A DNA stretch of 33,862 bases from Ectocarpus siliculosus (GCA_000310025.1 FN649750.1:2937583-2971444); one strand, 5' to 3'. Counted from the first letter of the stretch, positions 20,376 through 30,629 are shown. Notes: a model not told the origin generated them from the sequence alone. Translations and numbers: made by a program.

Positions 20376-20985
20376 TAGGCCTGTGCTCGGTAGGTGATTT
20401 TTTTTTCTTTTTTTCGGTGATTTTTTCCGATTGCCAAAAAAAAAATCGGTGATTATTCTAGGTGCACTGAAATTTTTTTCGGGGACAATCGGCGACAAAA
20501 ATAAGAAAAGGGTGAGAGCCAAGAAATATTTTTCGGTGCTTTTCGGTGCTAATTTGAAGGGTAGACTGCCGAAAACGTTCTTCGGCGATGTTCGGCGATG
20601 TCTTTAAGGATCGTAGGAAGTACGAAGTACTCCACATGAAAACGTTAAAACGAACTCTGGTGTTCTTTTACGTATACCACAAGTGTGTCCGTACTGTGTA
20701 CCGTGTGTGGTGTCTGCAGCGCGGTGCTTGGGTTGTGTTCGTTGTGTGCTGTGTGCTGTTGGCTCTGCTGCTGTGCTGCTGCGCTTGAGGGGGGTATCTG
20801 ATGGGATTTGCGGGGTACGGCCTGTACACACGGAGCCCCCCAAAAAAAACGGTGAAAATCGTCGAGGCGCCTCCCGTTTTCGGTGATCGGCCACTATTTT
20901 TTCGGTGATTCAAATTCCTCACTTTTTTCGGTCAAGTTTTCAAAATTCGGTGCTTTTCGGTGATCACCTACCGAGCACAGGCCTA
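20376..20985. mobile_element. non-autonomous hAT-type element, 610 bases
   Basis: Perfect terminal inverted repeats (TAGGCCTGTGCTCGGTAGG and complement) bound the element. It is flanked by an exact 8-base duplication, ACGATAGT, at 20368-20375 and 20986-20993, the hallmark of hAT-superfamily insertion. Inside both ends are clusters of TTCGGTG/TTTTCGGTGAT motifs (about 20400-20600 and 20875-20965), resembling hAT subterminal transposase-binding repeats. The interior (about 20600-20870) has no transposase frame. The perfect TIRs and TSD suggest a fairly recent insertion. Confidence 0.9.
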
Positions 20986-21411
20986 ACGATAGTAGCGGAG
21001 TAGCGGGCGGTTTGCGCGGTTTGCGGCGGAACTACGATCGTTTCGCGCGAACCAATGGTGCGGCGAAATAAAAAATGGTTGATTGGCTGTTGGTATGTTG
21101 CTACTGTGTTGTTGTGTGTTTTGTCCTATACAGTATGGCGACAGTCCCCCCGTTTTTCGTGGTGAGACGTGTGCTGCAGTTCACTTTTCAGTGTATTTTT
21201 TCGTGCGACTACCATCCAGAGGGTCACACTGGAGCGGGTAAACGCGGGGGCTTTTTCTTTCGAAAATGTTGTTGCTGAATTTTTTTTATCGCGAGAACAG
21301 TCCAGCCGTCCAGCCGTCCCTTTCCCTGGTCAACCGCGCTAACGTCGAAGTTTGGTACTCACGAGAGCTATTCATAGTTTTCACCTTCACCCGCAAAGTT
21401 GTAATTTTTCC

Positions 21412-21480
21412 ACCCCATGGGGATTCGAACTCACGACGTTGCCACTAGCGGTTTTTTAAAGGTTACCACTGCTGTAGATA
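21412..21480 (-). repeat. tRNA-derived sequence (degenerate tRNA or SINE head)
   Basis: On the minus strand CAGCAGTGGTAACC (D-arm/A-box-like) is followed about 35 bases later by GAGTTCGAATCCCC (T-arm/B-box, with the invariant TTCGAAT loop). The acceptor and T stems do not pair properly, so this is not a functional tRNA. A tRNA pseudogene or the head of a SINE fits best. Confidence 0.55.
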
Positions 21481-21969
21481 GAACACCGGTGCGACCGGCT
21501 GTTGATGTTCAAAATGACAGCAGGCGATGGCATGCAACCCGCAACAGGAGGCGGCATCCCATCCATATTCCAACTAGTAGCGGCATGTGTTGTGTGTGCA
21601 TCGTGTGTGAGATCGTACGTCTGCAGTATGAGGTCAAACAGAGATGATACACAAGCCACAGGGAATGATGCGGAAGTGAATTGGAAATGCCAAGTTTATT
21701 GCGCCTGTACGGACGTGCCCCACCGTCATCTCGTCAATAAGCGCGATGGGAGCATGCGCTTTATGCTCTACGGGCAACTCAGCATGTGTGTATTTTCATC
21801 CGCTAAAAAGCCGTACGTCAGTTGGATGCTGTACATAAGTTTGAAAAAACGAAAAACATAGAAAAATGTCAACATTACTGGGCATCATTACATCAAGATG
21901 TACGCGTCGTAAGGACTTCTGCTTTATAAGAATAGTAGAATTGCGATATGGTTCCTTCTTTTGTTGCCA

Positions 21970-22258
21970 TCAATGTACGAACATCCTCTTCAGGATCCTT
22001 TCGACATCGCTACTTGCCTTGAACTCCAATCTTACCATGGCATCAATGGTACTTGCCATTTCATGGGCTGCGCCTCCTATGTAGGTGATGACAACTCTCT
22101 TGAAGATCGGCACCGTCATTGATGGCATACCTGAAGCTGCCATTTTGATGGCGCTCGTGGCTGGTCTGATGGTTGTTACCACAGGGATGCTATCGCAAAT
22201 GTTCTCCTGCCCTCGGCGCCAGTCAAAAAAATGCATCAGGAGCGTTGCGCAAAATCTT
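21970..22258 (-). CDS. terminal exon candidate, hypothetical protein
   Basis: A minus-strand frame of about 95 codons follows a GGAATGGCAG acceptor at 22259-22260 and ends at a stop at 21970. It encodes DWRRGQENICDSIPVVTTIR, KMAASGMPSMTVPIFKRVVI and AMVRLEFKASSDVERILKRM, an amphipathic helical pattern. The plus strand is also long-open (21866-22315) but is broken by a TAG at 22082-22084, which favours the minus reading. Family unknown. Confidence 0.35.
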
Positions 22259-22654
22259 CTGCCATTCCTTAGGTCAGTCGTGTTAAGGTATCTATTCATC
22301 GGCTGTCTGGATTGATTTGGTGTCAGATGTAGCAATCGGAGTGTTATAATGTTCACAAGGCCGGTGCATGAATGGCACTGACTGCAGTCACAGAGTGTCG
22401 CTGCCGCGTGATGGAAAACTCGAAATGAGCTTTTCAGGAGCGTTTCACGTGGTAGACCGGTTTACCGTTCTTTTGGCTGCAACTTCCTGAAAAGGAAAAT
22501 AAATAGAGCGATGGTGTGCTGTTGCGGGCCAACAAACAAAATACATGTCTTGAAGGAAACGTGTGTGCTCCGTTTATTGAAAATGTTTTTTTCCTCATTG
22601 CCTGACTGCTCACAAAGAATGTCAAATCGCGCACAATTGACCCTCTTGTCCTAG

Positions 22655-23312
22655 GTACGCGTTTGCCGACGGCAAGGCTACTGTGGGATTTCTTATGGCC
22701 CAGACGGAAACAGCGGACGGCAAGGCCACTGTGGGATTCATCATGAACCATTCGGATATGGAGGAGAAAAACGATTTAACTTGGGACAAAACAATGGTTC
22801 TCGTCGGGTGGAACGTACTTGCCGTGACGCTGATGCTCCCCGTCAAAATCCTTTGCTGTAACCCCTCAAAGAAGGGCCTGTACACGGCGATGCTATGGTT
22901 ACAGTTTATCGGCGGTGGGTTCACCGAGGCGACTTCTGTCTTTGTTGCGATCTTAGGGGGTGACCTAGTGCCTATTCTCAGCTCGTGGTTCGGACTTTAC
23001 TCGCTATGCATCAGCATGATCCAGGCAACGGTGCAACTAAAACAGTTTCGCAAGCGCTCTGTTGACCGATTTTCAGATATTGCCTTGTCTCGTTGTTCGA
23101 GGTTGGCGACCGAGGTTACTACTTTCCTGCTTTCCCTACTACCCGCGATCACCTATGGCGGTGGCGTAGCATTGACAATGTGGGGCGTATCTTTCTTTTT
23201 GTCCGCAGGTGTAGCCTCATACCAAGCGTGGCTCTTGGTTCTGTCTGGCTCTTTTATGGTTTATTCGGCATTGCAAGCGGTCATCAGGCGTTCGACGATG
23301 CACACAATATAA
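22655..23312 (+). CDS. multi-pass membrane protein, 3' exon
   Basis: Following a CTTGTCCTAG acceptor the frame is open for 218 codons to a TAA. The start contains two copies of a 16-residue unit with ADGKATVGF, then a short polar linker. About five or six hydrophobic segments follow: VLVGWNVLAVTLMLPVKILC, LQFIGGGFTEATSVFVAILG, PILSSWFGLYSLCISMI, then after a basic loop (KQFRKRSVDRF) FLLSLLPAITYGGGVAL, WGVSFFLSAGVA and WLLVLSGSFMVYSAL. The C-terminus is short and basic. If unspliced, translation could begin at the ATG at 22695. I do not recognise the family; an integral membrane protein of unknown function is as far as the sequence goes. Confidence 0.7.
22665..22748 (+). repeat. 48-base in-frame tandem duplication
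   Basis: GACGGCAAGGCTACTGTGGG and GACGGCAAGGCCACTGTGGG begin 48 bases (16 codons) apart at the start of the membrane-protein exon, giving two ADGKATVGF units. Sequence beyond the core has diverged. Confidence 0.8.
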
Positions 23313-23772
23313 CTTTGTGTAGGTCTTTCAGCAGAACGTGCCGAGGAACCGTTCTGCGGAAAGTGGAAGCTTTCAGGCGGCAGTCTACTTCCCACTGGAA
23401 AGGACCTATGTTCGGGAGGGGGAACGGTGTGGACACATGCCTCACGAATCAGAATACCCGTTGTGATTATTTCGATATTCTTTCGGGGGCGGACCGCTTC
23501 ACAAGCCCTACCAAAAATCATGGTCCTAGATTTGATTCCGGGGACCGCAACATACATCTCATTAAACCATCCATTCTACAGTACAGTGTTCGTCAAAGCA
23601 CCATGAGGTTCTTCGCAGAACACTGCTTTTGTCTCTTTCTGCCTCTCCCTCGCACTACGTTCTCTCTCTATCTCCCAATCAATTGATACCGGCAAACCAT
23701 GGGCGGCCCTGCGCACCATATCACCCTCGTTTGGAAACATACAACACCGAGAGAGCCAAGGTGCGCGCGTTT

Positions 23773-23953
23773 GTCATTGGTTATCCAGTTGGGAAACTCC
23801 AACACACACGCTCCAACAACTTTCGGAGACGATTACTCTTTCTTCGACAATTAGACGATGTTTTCCATTAGTTATCTCGTTGGGAAACACCAACACACAC
23901 GAACCAACAACGTTCGGAGACGATTACTCTTTCTTCGACAATGAGACGACACC
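23773..23953 (+). repeat. tandem duplication of an exon-like module, about 95-base unit
   Basis: Two units share TTGGGAAAC, CCAACACACACG, CAACAAC and TTCGGAGACGATTACTCTTT continuing to CTTCGACAAT. In the common frame both encode GN(S/T)NTHxPTTFGDDYSFFDN, but unit 1 then has TAG where unit 2 has GAG. Confidence 0.8.
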
Positions 23954-24029
23954 CCCCCCAGTCGGGCAGATAGCTGCTGCTGCCATCGACACAGCCCCCG
24001 CCCCCGCTGTCAAGGGTCTATGTCTTCGC
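23867..24029 (+). CDS. exon candidate containing repeat unit 2
   Basis: The segment lies between a CCATTAG acceptor and a CTTCGC/GTGAGG donor. It is open throughout, encoding THEPTTFGDDYSFFDNETT then an Ala/Pro-rich stretch (GQIAAAAIDTAPAPAVKG). The preceding unit at 23775-23860 looks like a duplicated exon that has gained a stop codon. Neither partner exons nor a known domain were found. Confidence 0.35.
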
Positions 24030-24363
24030 GTGAGGTTCCGGAATACCTGCCTGGTGAGTGGAATATTCCTAAATTTAGGTAGTCAGACCTAAACCGAAGC
24101 GTCCTGGACCAATTTCGGTTGTGCGCGACGTTCCAACAACATGACACGGGTAATTTGCACCGACGTGACGGTTTGAGATCACTAAGGTGCGAAGTGCGAT
24201 CGTCCACAAAAGTCGATCGATGCAACTCGGGTAGTAAGAGTGGCCGTCGACGAACTCTTGCTGACCACCGTTTAAGAAAACACACTCACGCCATAACCAC
24301 CAGACTACTACTGGAACGTTCAAACAAACAAACAGAAAGAAAAGAGTACGCAATGGTGCTGTG
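24030..24363. other. no gene recognised
   Basis: Short overlapping frames on both strands without paired splice sites. It ends at the poly-G head of the family A repeat. Confidence 0.4.
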
Positions 24364-24505
24364 ATGAGGGGGGGGGGTGCGTAATCTTATGCTTTGCATG
24401 CCTTAGCGGTTAGAACATTGACAACGCGTCTTCGAGAGGACGGAGCATTGTTCCCACAGGACCGATTACCGGCCAGTCGTTCCTTCCTACTTTGCCAATA
24501 ATGAT
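24364..24505 (+). repeat. poly-G-headed dispersed repeat, family A, copy 3
   Basis: A G run then TGCGTAATCTTATGC, TTTGCATGCCTTAGCGGTTA, ACATTGACAACGCGTCTTCG, AGAGGACGGAGCATTG, TTCCCACAGGACCGAT and TTCCTTCCTACTTTGCC. It is the most complete match to copy 1 at 1-170. Confidence 0.85.
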
Positions 24506-24722
24506 GTCTCAATAGTGTCTTTCGTAGTTTATCTATCCTATCGATATCACTTCCCGCGTTTTCAACCCACTTCCTTTGCCCCAGTACAGCTACCGTCTTC
24601 TCTGGCTGTTCCATGCCTCAAACATTTCCCAATACCTTCCTCCTACCTTTCCCAGCTCAGCCATGTTCGCTTCCCTCTCCTTGTACAACCGACATTCCAC
24701 AACTACATGAACACGGTCTTCG

Positions 24723-24960
24723 ATGGGGGGGGGGGGGGGGGTATGCGTCATCTGNGTTTTGGATGGGGGGGGGGGGGGGGTACTCATAGTCGTGCATGCC
24801 GTAGTCGTTAGACCATTGACCTCGCATCCCTACAAAGCCGGGACGAAGCACGCCGGGTTCTCACCGGACCAGGCACTCACATCACCAACCGCGAAGCACC
24901 GTGAGGTATTCGGCGAGTCGCATGAAGGGTGCCCCGCATCCTGCCAAGCAGGGTGGAGGG
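24723..24960 (+). repeat. poly-G-headed repeat, family B, copy 2, with doubled head and an ambiguous base
   Basis: Two runs of 16-18 G (from 24725 and 24764) are separated by a short GTATGCGTCATCTG segment carrying an N at 24755. The B core follows: GTACTCATAGTCGTGCATGC, CGTAGTCGTTAGACCATTGA, ACAAAGCCGGGACGAAGCAC, CCGGGTTCTCACCGG, CACATCACCAACCGCGAAGC, and CACCGTGAGGTATTCGGCGA. It matches the inverted copy at 6115-6302. Confidence 0.85.
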
Positions 24961-25029
24961 GCGAATTAGTCAATGCGGGGTGCAATCCGGTGCGTATCGC
25001 GTCACTTGGTCCGCCTCTTCTCGTTAGCA

Positions 25030-26640
25030 TTCTTCCGTCGCCGTCTCGTCCATCTGCTGCCCCCCTCCCGCTTCATTGGTTGTCGCCATGTCCGCACTGT
25101 TGCTGGAGGTGTTTTTTCGTTTGGAGCGCTCGTTTTCGACTAGCCTCCTCTTCATCATTGTGCCAGGAGGTCATGAACCTCTTGGCTCCCTGCAGTACCC
25201 CCGTAAGCCAAACCCGATCCACCTTCGCTGCTTCCGGCCAAGTTGCTTGCGGGACTCCAAAAACACATGGCTCGGCGTGCGTAGATCCGTGCTTTTCCTC
25301 GAACATCTTGAGGTCGTCCTTCAGGCACATCTGCCAGTTTTGCTCCGGTTTTCCCCTGCCTGGGGCCTACCCCCGCACCGGCTCGCCAAGCATCAGCCGT
25401 TTCGGGAATCGCTCGTCTGGCTGTCTTGCTACTGCTCCCGCGAATAGCAGGCGCGGTTGCCGAACAGTGGCTTCCACGCTCTGGCAACTATGCACCCTTC
25501 AGGGTCTGGGCGTAGGAAACCTGCCGGTAGGCGCCCTTCTTGCGTTGGTAACGGATAACTCGCAGCAGCGGCCGGTGATGTATCGACCGCAACAGCTGGT
25601 GGTGGTCACGACGTGAGGCCTATGTCATGCAACCGTACAGCAGTGCCTCCGTCGCATCCGCCTGGAGCAGGCGAGTCTTGAGTCGGAACGGTACTCTCGG
25701 CCTGTCGGAGAACTCCCGGCCATATCTCCTGAACACCAGGTTCATTCTGCGGATTTACATCATCCTCGCTGAATCGAATGACAACGACCTCGAGAACCGC
25801 GACGAAGAAGATGCTAAACAGAAGCGTGGACAGCACACTTTGTAGGCCTTGTGTGGCCCAGAACCAGTCCGGAAACTCTCCATCGTCCACGCGCACCCGA
25901 GCTCGCATTCTGTCGTGGAATAGGCGGATGACAACGATCATCTCCTGCTCGGGAATCCTGGTCCTCCTGGTGAGCACCTTCCGCAGCAGCTCTCGGTCCA
26001 CCGAACGTAAGACTTCTCAGGACGACGAATCACATGTAGAGCGGAATTTCTCCGCCCCAGCTCCTGGGGTCGGCGCACGACGAACAGCATGTCGATGTTG
26101 GCTCGATCACCCAGGTCGGAACCTTCGCTGTTCCTCCGGGAGTAGGATGTTGTTGGCTTCGCAGTAGGCGCTGACGTGGTTGGTTGGTGATGATCTTGAC
26201 GGAAGCCTACATGTAGCCTACCTGAGAGCAGCGAGATCCCCCTGAAGTTGTTGCAGTTGAACCAGGCACCCTTCCTTCTTGTACATCACCTTGATGGTTG
26301 CGTCCTTCCACTCCTGGGGGATCTCTCCTCCGTTCCAGGATGGCATGAATGTGCTCCAGGACAATGGGTTCGTCGTTGTCGCCGATCTTGAGCATTTCGG
26401 CAGGGAGGGAGTCATGGCCGAGTGCCTCCCAGTTCTTTCTGCAGTTCTTTCGTTGCCCGTTCCACCTCCTCGAGGTCTGGCGCCGCTTCCAACCGTCGAG
26501 CAGTGGCACGTGTCGCCGGTCGCTGCGTCACTTGCTCGATGATGTCTGGGTTCAGAGTGGGGGACTTGGTGTTGAGGAGGGTGTCGAAGAATCTCACCCG
26601 TCGCTAGGGTTGTCTTTCTTGCTCTGGAGTAGCAGCAGCA
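25030..26640 (-). pseudogene. degenerate LINE (non-LTR retrotransposon) reverse transcriptase, 5'-truncated
   Basis: Read on the minus strand across several frames, the order of conserved RT segments is clear. RFFDTLLNTKSPTLNPDIIE, ATARRLEAAPDLEEVERATK, GDNDEPIVLEHIHAILER and GGEIPQEWKDATIKVMYKK come first. A CEANNIL segment, MLFVVRRP-like bases, VDRELLRKVL, FHDRMRARVRVDDGEF and LSTLLFSIFFVAVLEVV follow. After RT come a VFRRYGREFSDRP/RLLQADATEALLYGC segment and C-terminal PRLLFAGAVARQPDERFPKR and KRFMTSWHNDEEEASRKRA stretches. At least five frameshifts or stops break it. The block that should carry the YADD-type catalytic motif is missing between the FSEDD stretch (near 25780) and the VFRRYGREF stretch, an internal deletion of roughly 100 codons by comparison with the usual layout. 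No endonuclease domain is present. It is an inactive relic; the clade is not determined. Confidence 0.85.
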
Positions 26641-26884
26641 TGCCATTCATGCTCGTCATGCTCGTCCGCAAAATGTAAGGGAATCGCAACAAGGGAAACG
26701 TACGTAATGCAAGAGACCCAAAGCCGCTTGGCACGGCAAAATTCGATACAAATATGCAATGCAGACTCCGCGGAGCGGCACACACAGCGGTTCCGGTTCC
26801 GAGAGAGAAATCCGGGGCCGGTACGGTAGTGTCCCCGAATCTTGTGAATTACGCCTCCCGACCGAAAATGAAACCCGGCGCTCG
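26641..26884. other. spacer between the LINE relic and the MULE 3' end
   Basis: No gene. It may contain the 3' end of the Mutator-like element, but no terminal inverted repeat could be matched by eye to the far side. Confidence 0.4.
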
Positions 26885-29800
26885 CTATTGCGTCACGAGG
26901 GCTACGGCGACTGTCGGTGAAAAGCGATCAGACAAAATACTCGCGGCTTGCCCGAGCTTCTTCGTTACGTCGGCGTACAACACTTGTCTATCCTGGTCCG
27001 TGGGCCCCTTCTCCTTCAAGTCCAACAGGACCGTCTGCACCGTCTGGCTGCTTCCAACGAAAGACTTCCATCTCCCGCTGCATCCCCCCACCCCCTCTCC
27101 CTCTCCCTCTCCCGCCGCCCCGTCCACTTCTCTCGCAGCGTGGCGGTTGGATACCACCCACCGAGGGCGGGCGACATCCGGCCAGTCCTGCTGCGGTGTT
27201 CCCCTCGCCTTTTCCGTCAGCCAGTGCTCGTGCAGGAGGCCTACGTGGAATCTGAATCGGGGGCTGTACATCATCGCCGCCCACACATGGCGACAAAATA
27301 GCCTGAGAGTTTGGAGTGTGCGGCACTGGCAGAGATGGCTACCGTCGGAAAAGAGCAAGACGAGGTAGTCGAAGGCCTTGTCATCACGCTGCTCGTGAAT
27401 CCCGGAGACGTAAATGGCGTCGCAAAGCTTGTCCTCGATGTACTCGAACGTGCGCCCCGAAGCTGCCGCGCGTTCTGGTCCATCCACCTCCCCACCACCC
27501 ATCTGGCAAAACGTGATGGCCGCGGTCATCTCTTGCTCCATGAACCGCCGCGGCCAGCCCGCGATGGAGAACTCGCAGGACTCGAGCACACTCTTGAAAG
27601 CGGTCGCTGGTGGAGCCGCCATCCGATTAGGCGGCAGATGGTCGATTGCGTCACGCAGCATGGCGGCATCCTTCTGGGAACAGATGATGCCCGAAAAGTA
27701 CTTCGCCACGTCCAAAAGCGAGGAGCGCGAGTTGCACCTATCCCTGATGAGGGCGTTTTGGCCTGTTGTGTGTGCGGCGGACAAACACGCAAGAAGCGAC
27801 ACACAAACCAAACCGTAGGTTAGTGATTGGTGTCATCAGACATCGTTGAAGTCGCAGTACGCCAAACGACTGAAAGAGAAGCCTATGACTTGACGCACCC
27901 ATCGCCACAGATGTATGTACACGTGAGCCGGACGATCGCAGTGCACCGACCAAGTACATCAATCCCGAACAACAGGGGCCGGACAACAGCCACATGTTTC
28001 GAAGAGGTCGTAAACATTAGCGTCATGTAGGGAGTTGTTTACTGGTCATCCACTGACGGCGTACGATAAATTCGTCCAGAAGCACTCACCAATGGCATAG
28101 TAAATAGGGGGCAAGGAAGATAGCCGCCCCCAACCCCCTACAGACGTAGAAAAACTCCCAAAAACAACGACAACGGCTATATGCGCTGTCGTTCTCGAAC
28201 AAAACGCTCATGATGGCAGATGACGCAATACACGCACCTTCAACTCTTGATGTCGTCCACGAACCCACGGAGAACACCAGGGGCGACACATATTCCGCCC
28301 ACCGTGCACGGTCGTCATATACTACTTGCATGTACTTCTCCGCCTTCGGGTACTTTTCGATGAGGGCGTTGAACTTCCGTTCGAACTTCGCCAATGACAG
28401 CTGCTGACGCACACACCTGAACTCGTCCATGAAAGGCTGCGGAAAACACAAACGACGTGGGCCGGGTGGGTGTTGCGTGAGTTGGGGCCTTTGCGATATG
28501 GGCTACCGGTCTGTACGATTGACTGCCACCAACAACCCCGTACACTTCGTTAGCGCTAAGGCGAGACGAGGAGAGGGTTGAAAAAACTCAGCGACATACC
28601 ATTGGTGCTTACAACCTGCTGCTGCTGCTGCTGCTTTTTCTGTGTGCACTGGACGTCGTGAGGTATGTTTCCGTCGAAGCCGAGGTCGTCTCCGCATCAC
28701 GGTCTACGCAGAGACGCTGGATATCACTCTTCCAAGTAGGCGACACTGATCCATGACAACGCACCAACTCGCACAGGGGATACAAGCGGGAGTGGGGGAG
28801 GGGGGCTAGAGTGGGCAGCGTACGTCGCGCGACCAGGACAATACGAGAGGCCAGACTAACCACGCCAACACACACCAGTAGAGCGCACCTTCATGTACCC
28901 ACCAAGGACTTTAGCGAGGGCCTTGATAACGTTCTGGTTGAGGTGCCATAAATTGCGCCTCGCCAGCGCGTCCGGGAACACCTCTCGCACCGCCGCCGTC
29001 ATCGCCGCGTCCGCGTCCTGGATGAAGGTATCCGGCTGCTTCCCGCGAGACTCCAACGCACTCTTCAACATCCACAGGAAAGTGTCCGTTGTGGTGTCGG
29101 CCGTTTATGCTTTGGCCGACGATCCGCGTCCGATTACTCCGAATCGACGACAGCGAGCACACCGAGAGGCATACGGTATCTGTTCTTGACAGCGGTGTCG
29201 TCGTAGAGCGCAACGTGACCGTACCGATTCCAAAGCGCCACCTGCGTATTCGGAGCATGACGTCGAAGGGGATCGAGAGCACTTAATTGTGGGTGTGACG
29301 TGTGTTGGACGCGTCACAACGCACCCCCACCCTTGCCTACGGCGTGCTTTCGGTCAGACGTCCTACATTTGCGGACGGCGAAGCGGTACGTGCGAGATGC
29401 TAAAATGAAAGCAAACCTTCCGGCTGGGGAATATTCGTATGGGGCACAACGACCGGCGACCTACCTGCTCTCTCGTTTGCCACCAGATGTGCGTCAGGCG
29501 GCCGCTGTCATCCATCTTGATCTCGCACACTCCGCCGTCGGCCGTCGCGGCCATGACCTGAAATTGCAACATGTTAAGCGCCCGGAAACATCGAGGGCAT
29601 CAGCGCAAAACCACGACGACGGCACGGCACACATTTTTTACCTCCAACATTTCTTGGTTTGGTGTCATGGGGCATATATTCTCCCGGTTGTCACCTGCGA
29701 TCGTATGTGTCTTGTCGCCCGGATACCGCCTTGAGCAAAACCCAACATCCCACACACAAACAAGAGAGGCAACAGTCTCAACGGACACATGGACACACCT

Positions 29801-29950
29801 CTTCGTACGCATCGGCAGCATCTCTCGGCTTCTCCGCCCCGTGCACAATGGCAGCTGCGTTCTGCACCGCGCGCTTGTTGATGTCGATGTCGCTGTCCTC
29901 GTGCAACGCCTTCATTGCTTTCGTCACCTCTTTTGGCTTCATCCCATGAC
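26885..29950 (-). pseudogene. Mutator-like (MULE) transposase, five exons, two small lesions
   Basis: The exons join in phase. A is 29950-29799; B 29557-29465 (ends RLTHIWWQTREQ); C 29241-28889; D 28436 to about 28142; E 27762-26885 (to stop). The transposase core is visible: exon C starts VALWNRYGHVALYDDTAVKN (first catalytic Asp) and later has DTTTDTFLWMLKSALESRG, PDTFIQDADAAMTAAV (second Asp) and LWHLNQNVIKALAKVLGG. Exon D has RARWAEYVSPLVFSVGSWTT and then SRVEG, whose Glu lies about 109 residues after the second Asp, as expected for the DDE triad. Exon E holds a SWIM zinc finger (CQC-x10-CRH, within SHLCQCRTLQTLRLFCRHVW). In exon C, between DSE and TADTTT, two single-base shifts (near 29148 and 29110) bring stops into frame, so the copy looks inactive. 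Splice sites are canonical, e.g. AAG/GTGCGC to TTTCCGCAG between C and D. 5' exons probably lie in 30.4-31.0 kb. Confidence 0.85.
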
Positions 29951-30446
29951 CTGCGCCGTATGGGAGAGCCGGGAGCACAAAAATAAGTGGCGTGTCACAG
30001 ACAAACAGGGTAACAATGTGGAGGCGACAGCAGTACCACGCTTCAAGGGCCGTTCGTCATGCGGCATCATGACTACCAACCATGACAAACCGTGGGATAC
30101 GACGGGAGCCACTGTAGACCTACTCCAACGAGTTCAATCTTCCTTGCCCCATATTTGATTCACAAGACAAGACAAATGAAACGTTTCGCCGTCCACCGCT
30201 GAGTACACGAAAACAGCGAACCGAACGTGCACGCGTTGAAAGGCACGAGGTGCAGCACAGCAGGGACAATCAATTGGCGTGCTACACCCACGAAAACAAT
30301 GGCAGGGCCTCTACAGGGAGCCTTGATGTGGACCGGGGGAATGCCAGATACCGGTGCTCTTTTCATGGGGCCAAGGGGAACAGCAGCAGCAACATCAAGT
30401 AAAGCACACAAAAAAACATTGTGGGTGTCACGCCGAACGGCACGTG

Positions 30447-30629
30447 TCAAGCACCAACCCGTCTCGCCTGCGTTTCCGGCGGGGGGCTGGTGGTCAATGT
30501 CTGCTGCTGTTGTTGCTGTACGGGGTGGGCTTGTACAGGGTAGCCCGCAAAACCTCCGGCGGCCCCAGCATCGGGAGCACCCACAGGGGCCGGAGTTCCC
30601 AACGGCAGACCAGTGCGAGGTGAAAGCAT
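30447..30629 (-). CDS. Gln/Pro-rich N-terminal exon candidate, copy in unit 1 (probably MULE 5' part)
   Basis: The ATG at 30629, just after a GCGGTTGCAG acceptor-like site, opens a 60-codon frame: GTPAPVGAPDAGAAGGFAGY, then PVQAHPVQQQQQQTLTTSPP and PETQARRVG. The duplicated unit encodes the same segment at 30989-30864 with a different start (MLCAAGAFAGYPVQ). Conservation of the frame in both units supports coding. Linkage to the downstream transposase is inferred from strand and position only; no donor of good quality was found. Confidence 0.35.
   Translation of the reverse strand: MLSPRTGLPLGTPAPVGAPDAGAAGGFAGYPVQAHPVQQQQQQTLTTSPPPETQARRVGA

Noticed and set aside
20588-20788. Open frame inside the hAT-type element
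   Set aside because: Short, Cys/Val-rich from GTGT-rich DNA, and unlike a transposase.
24723-25616. 297-codon plus-strand frame
   Set aside because: It begins in the poly-G repeat, crosses an N, and is antisense to recognisable LINE segments.
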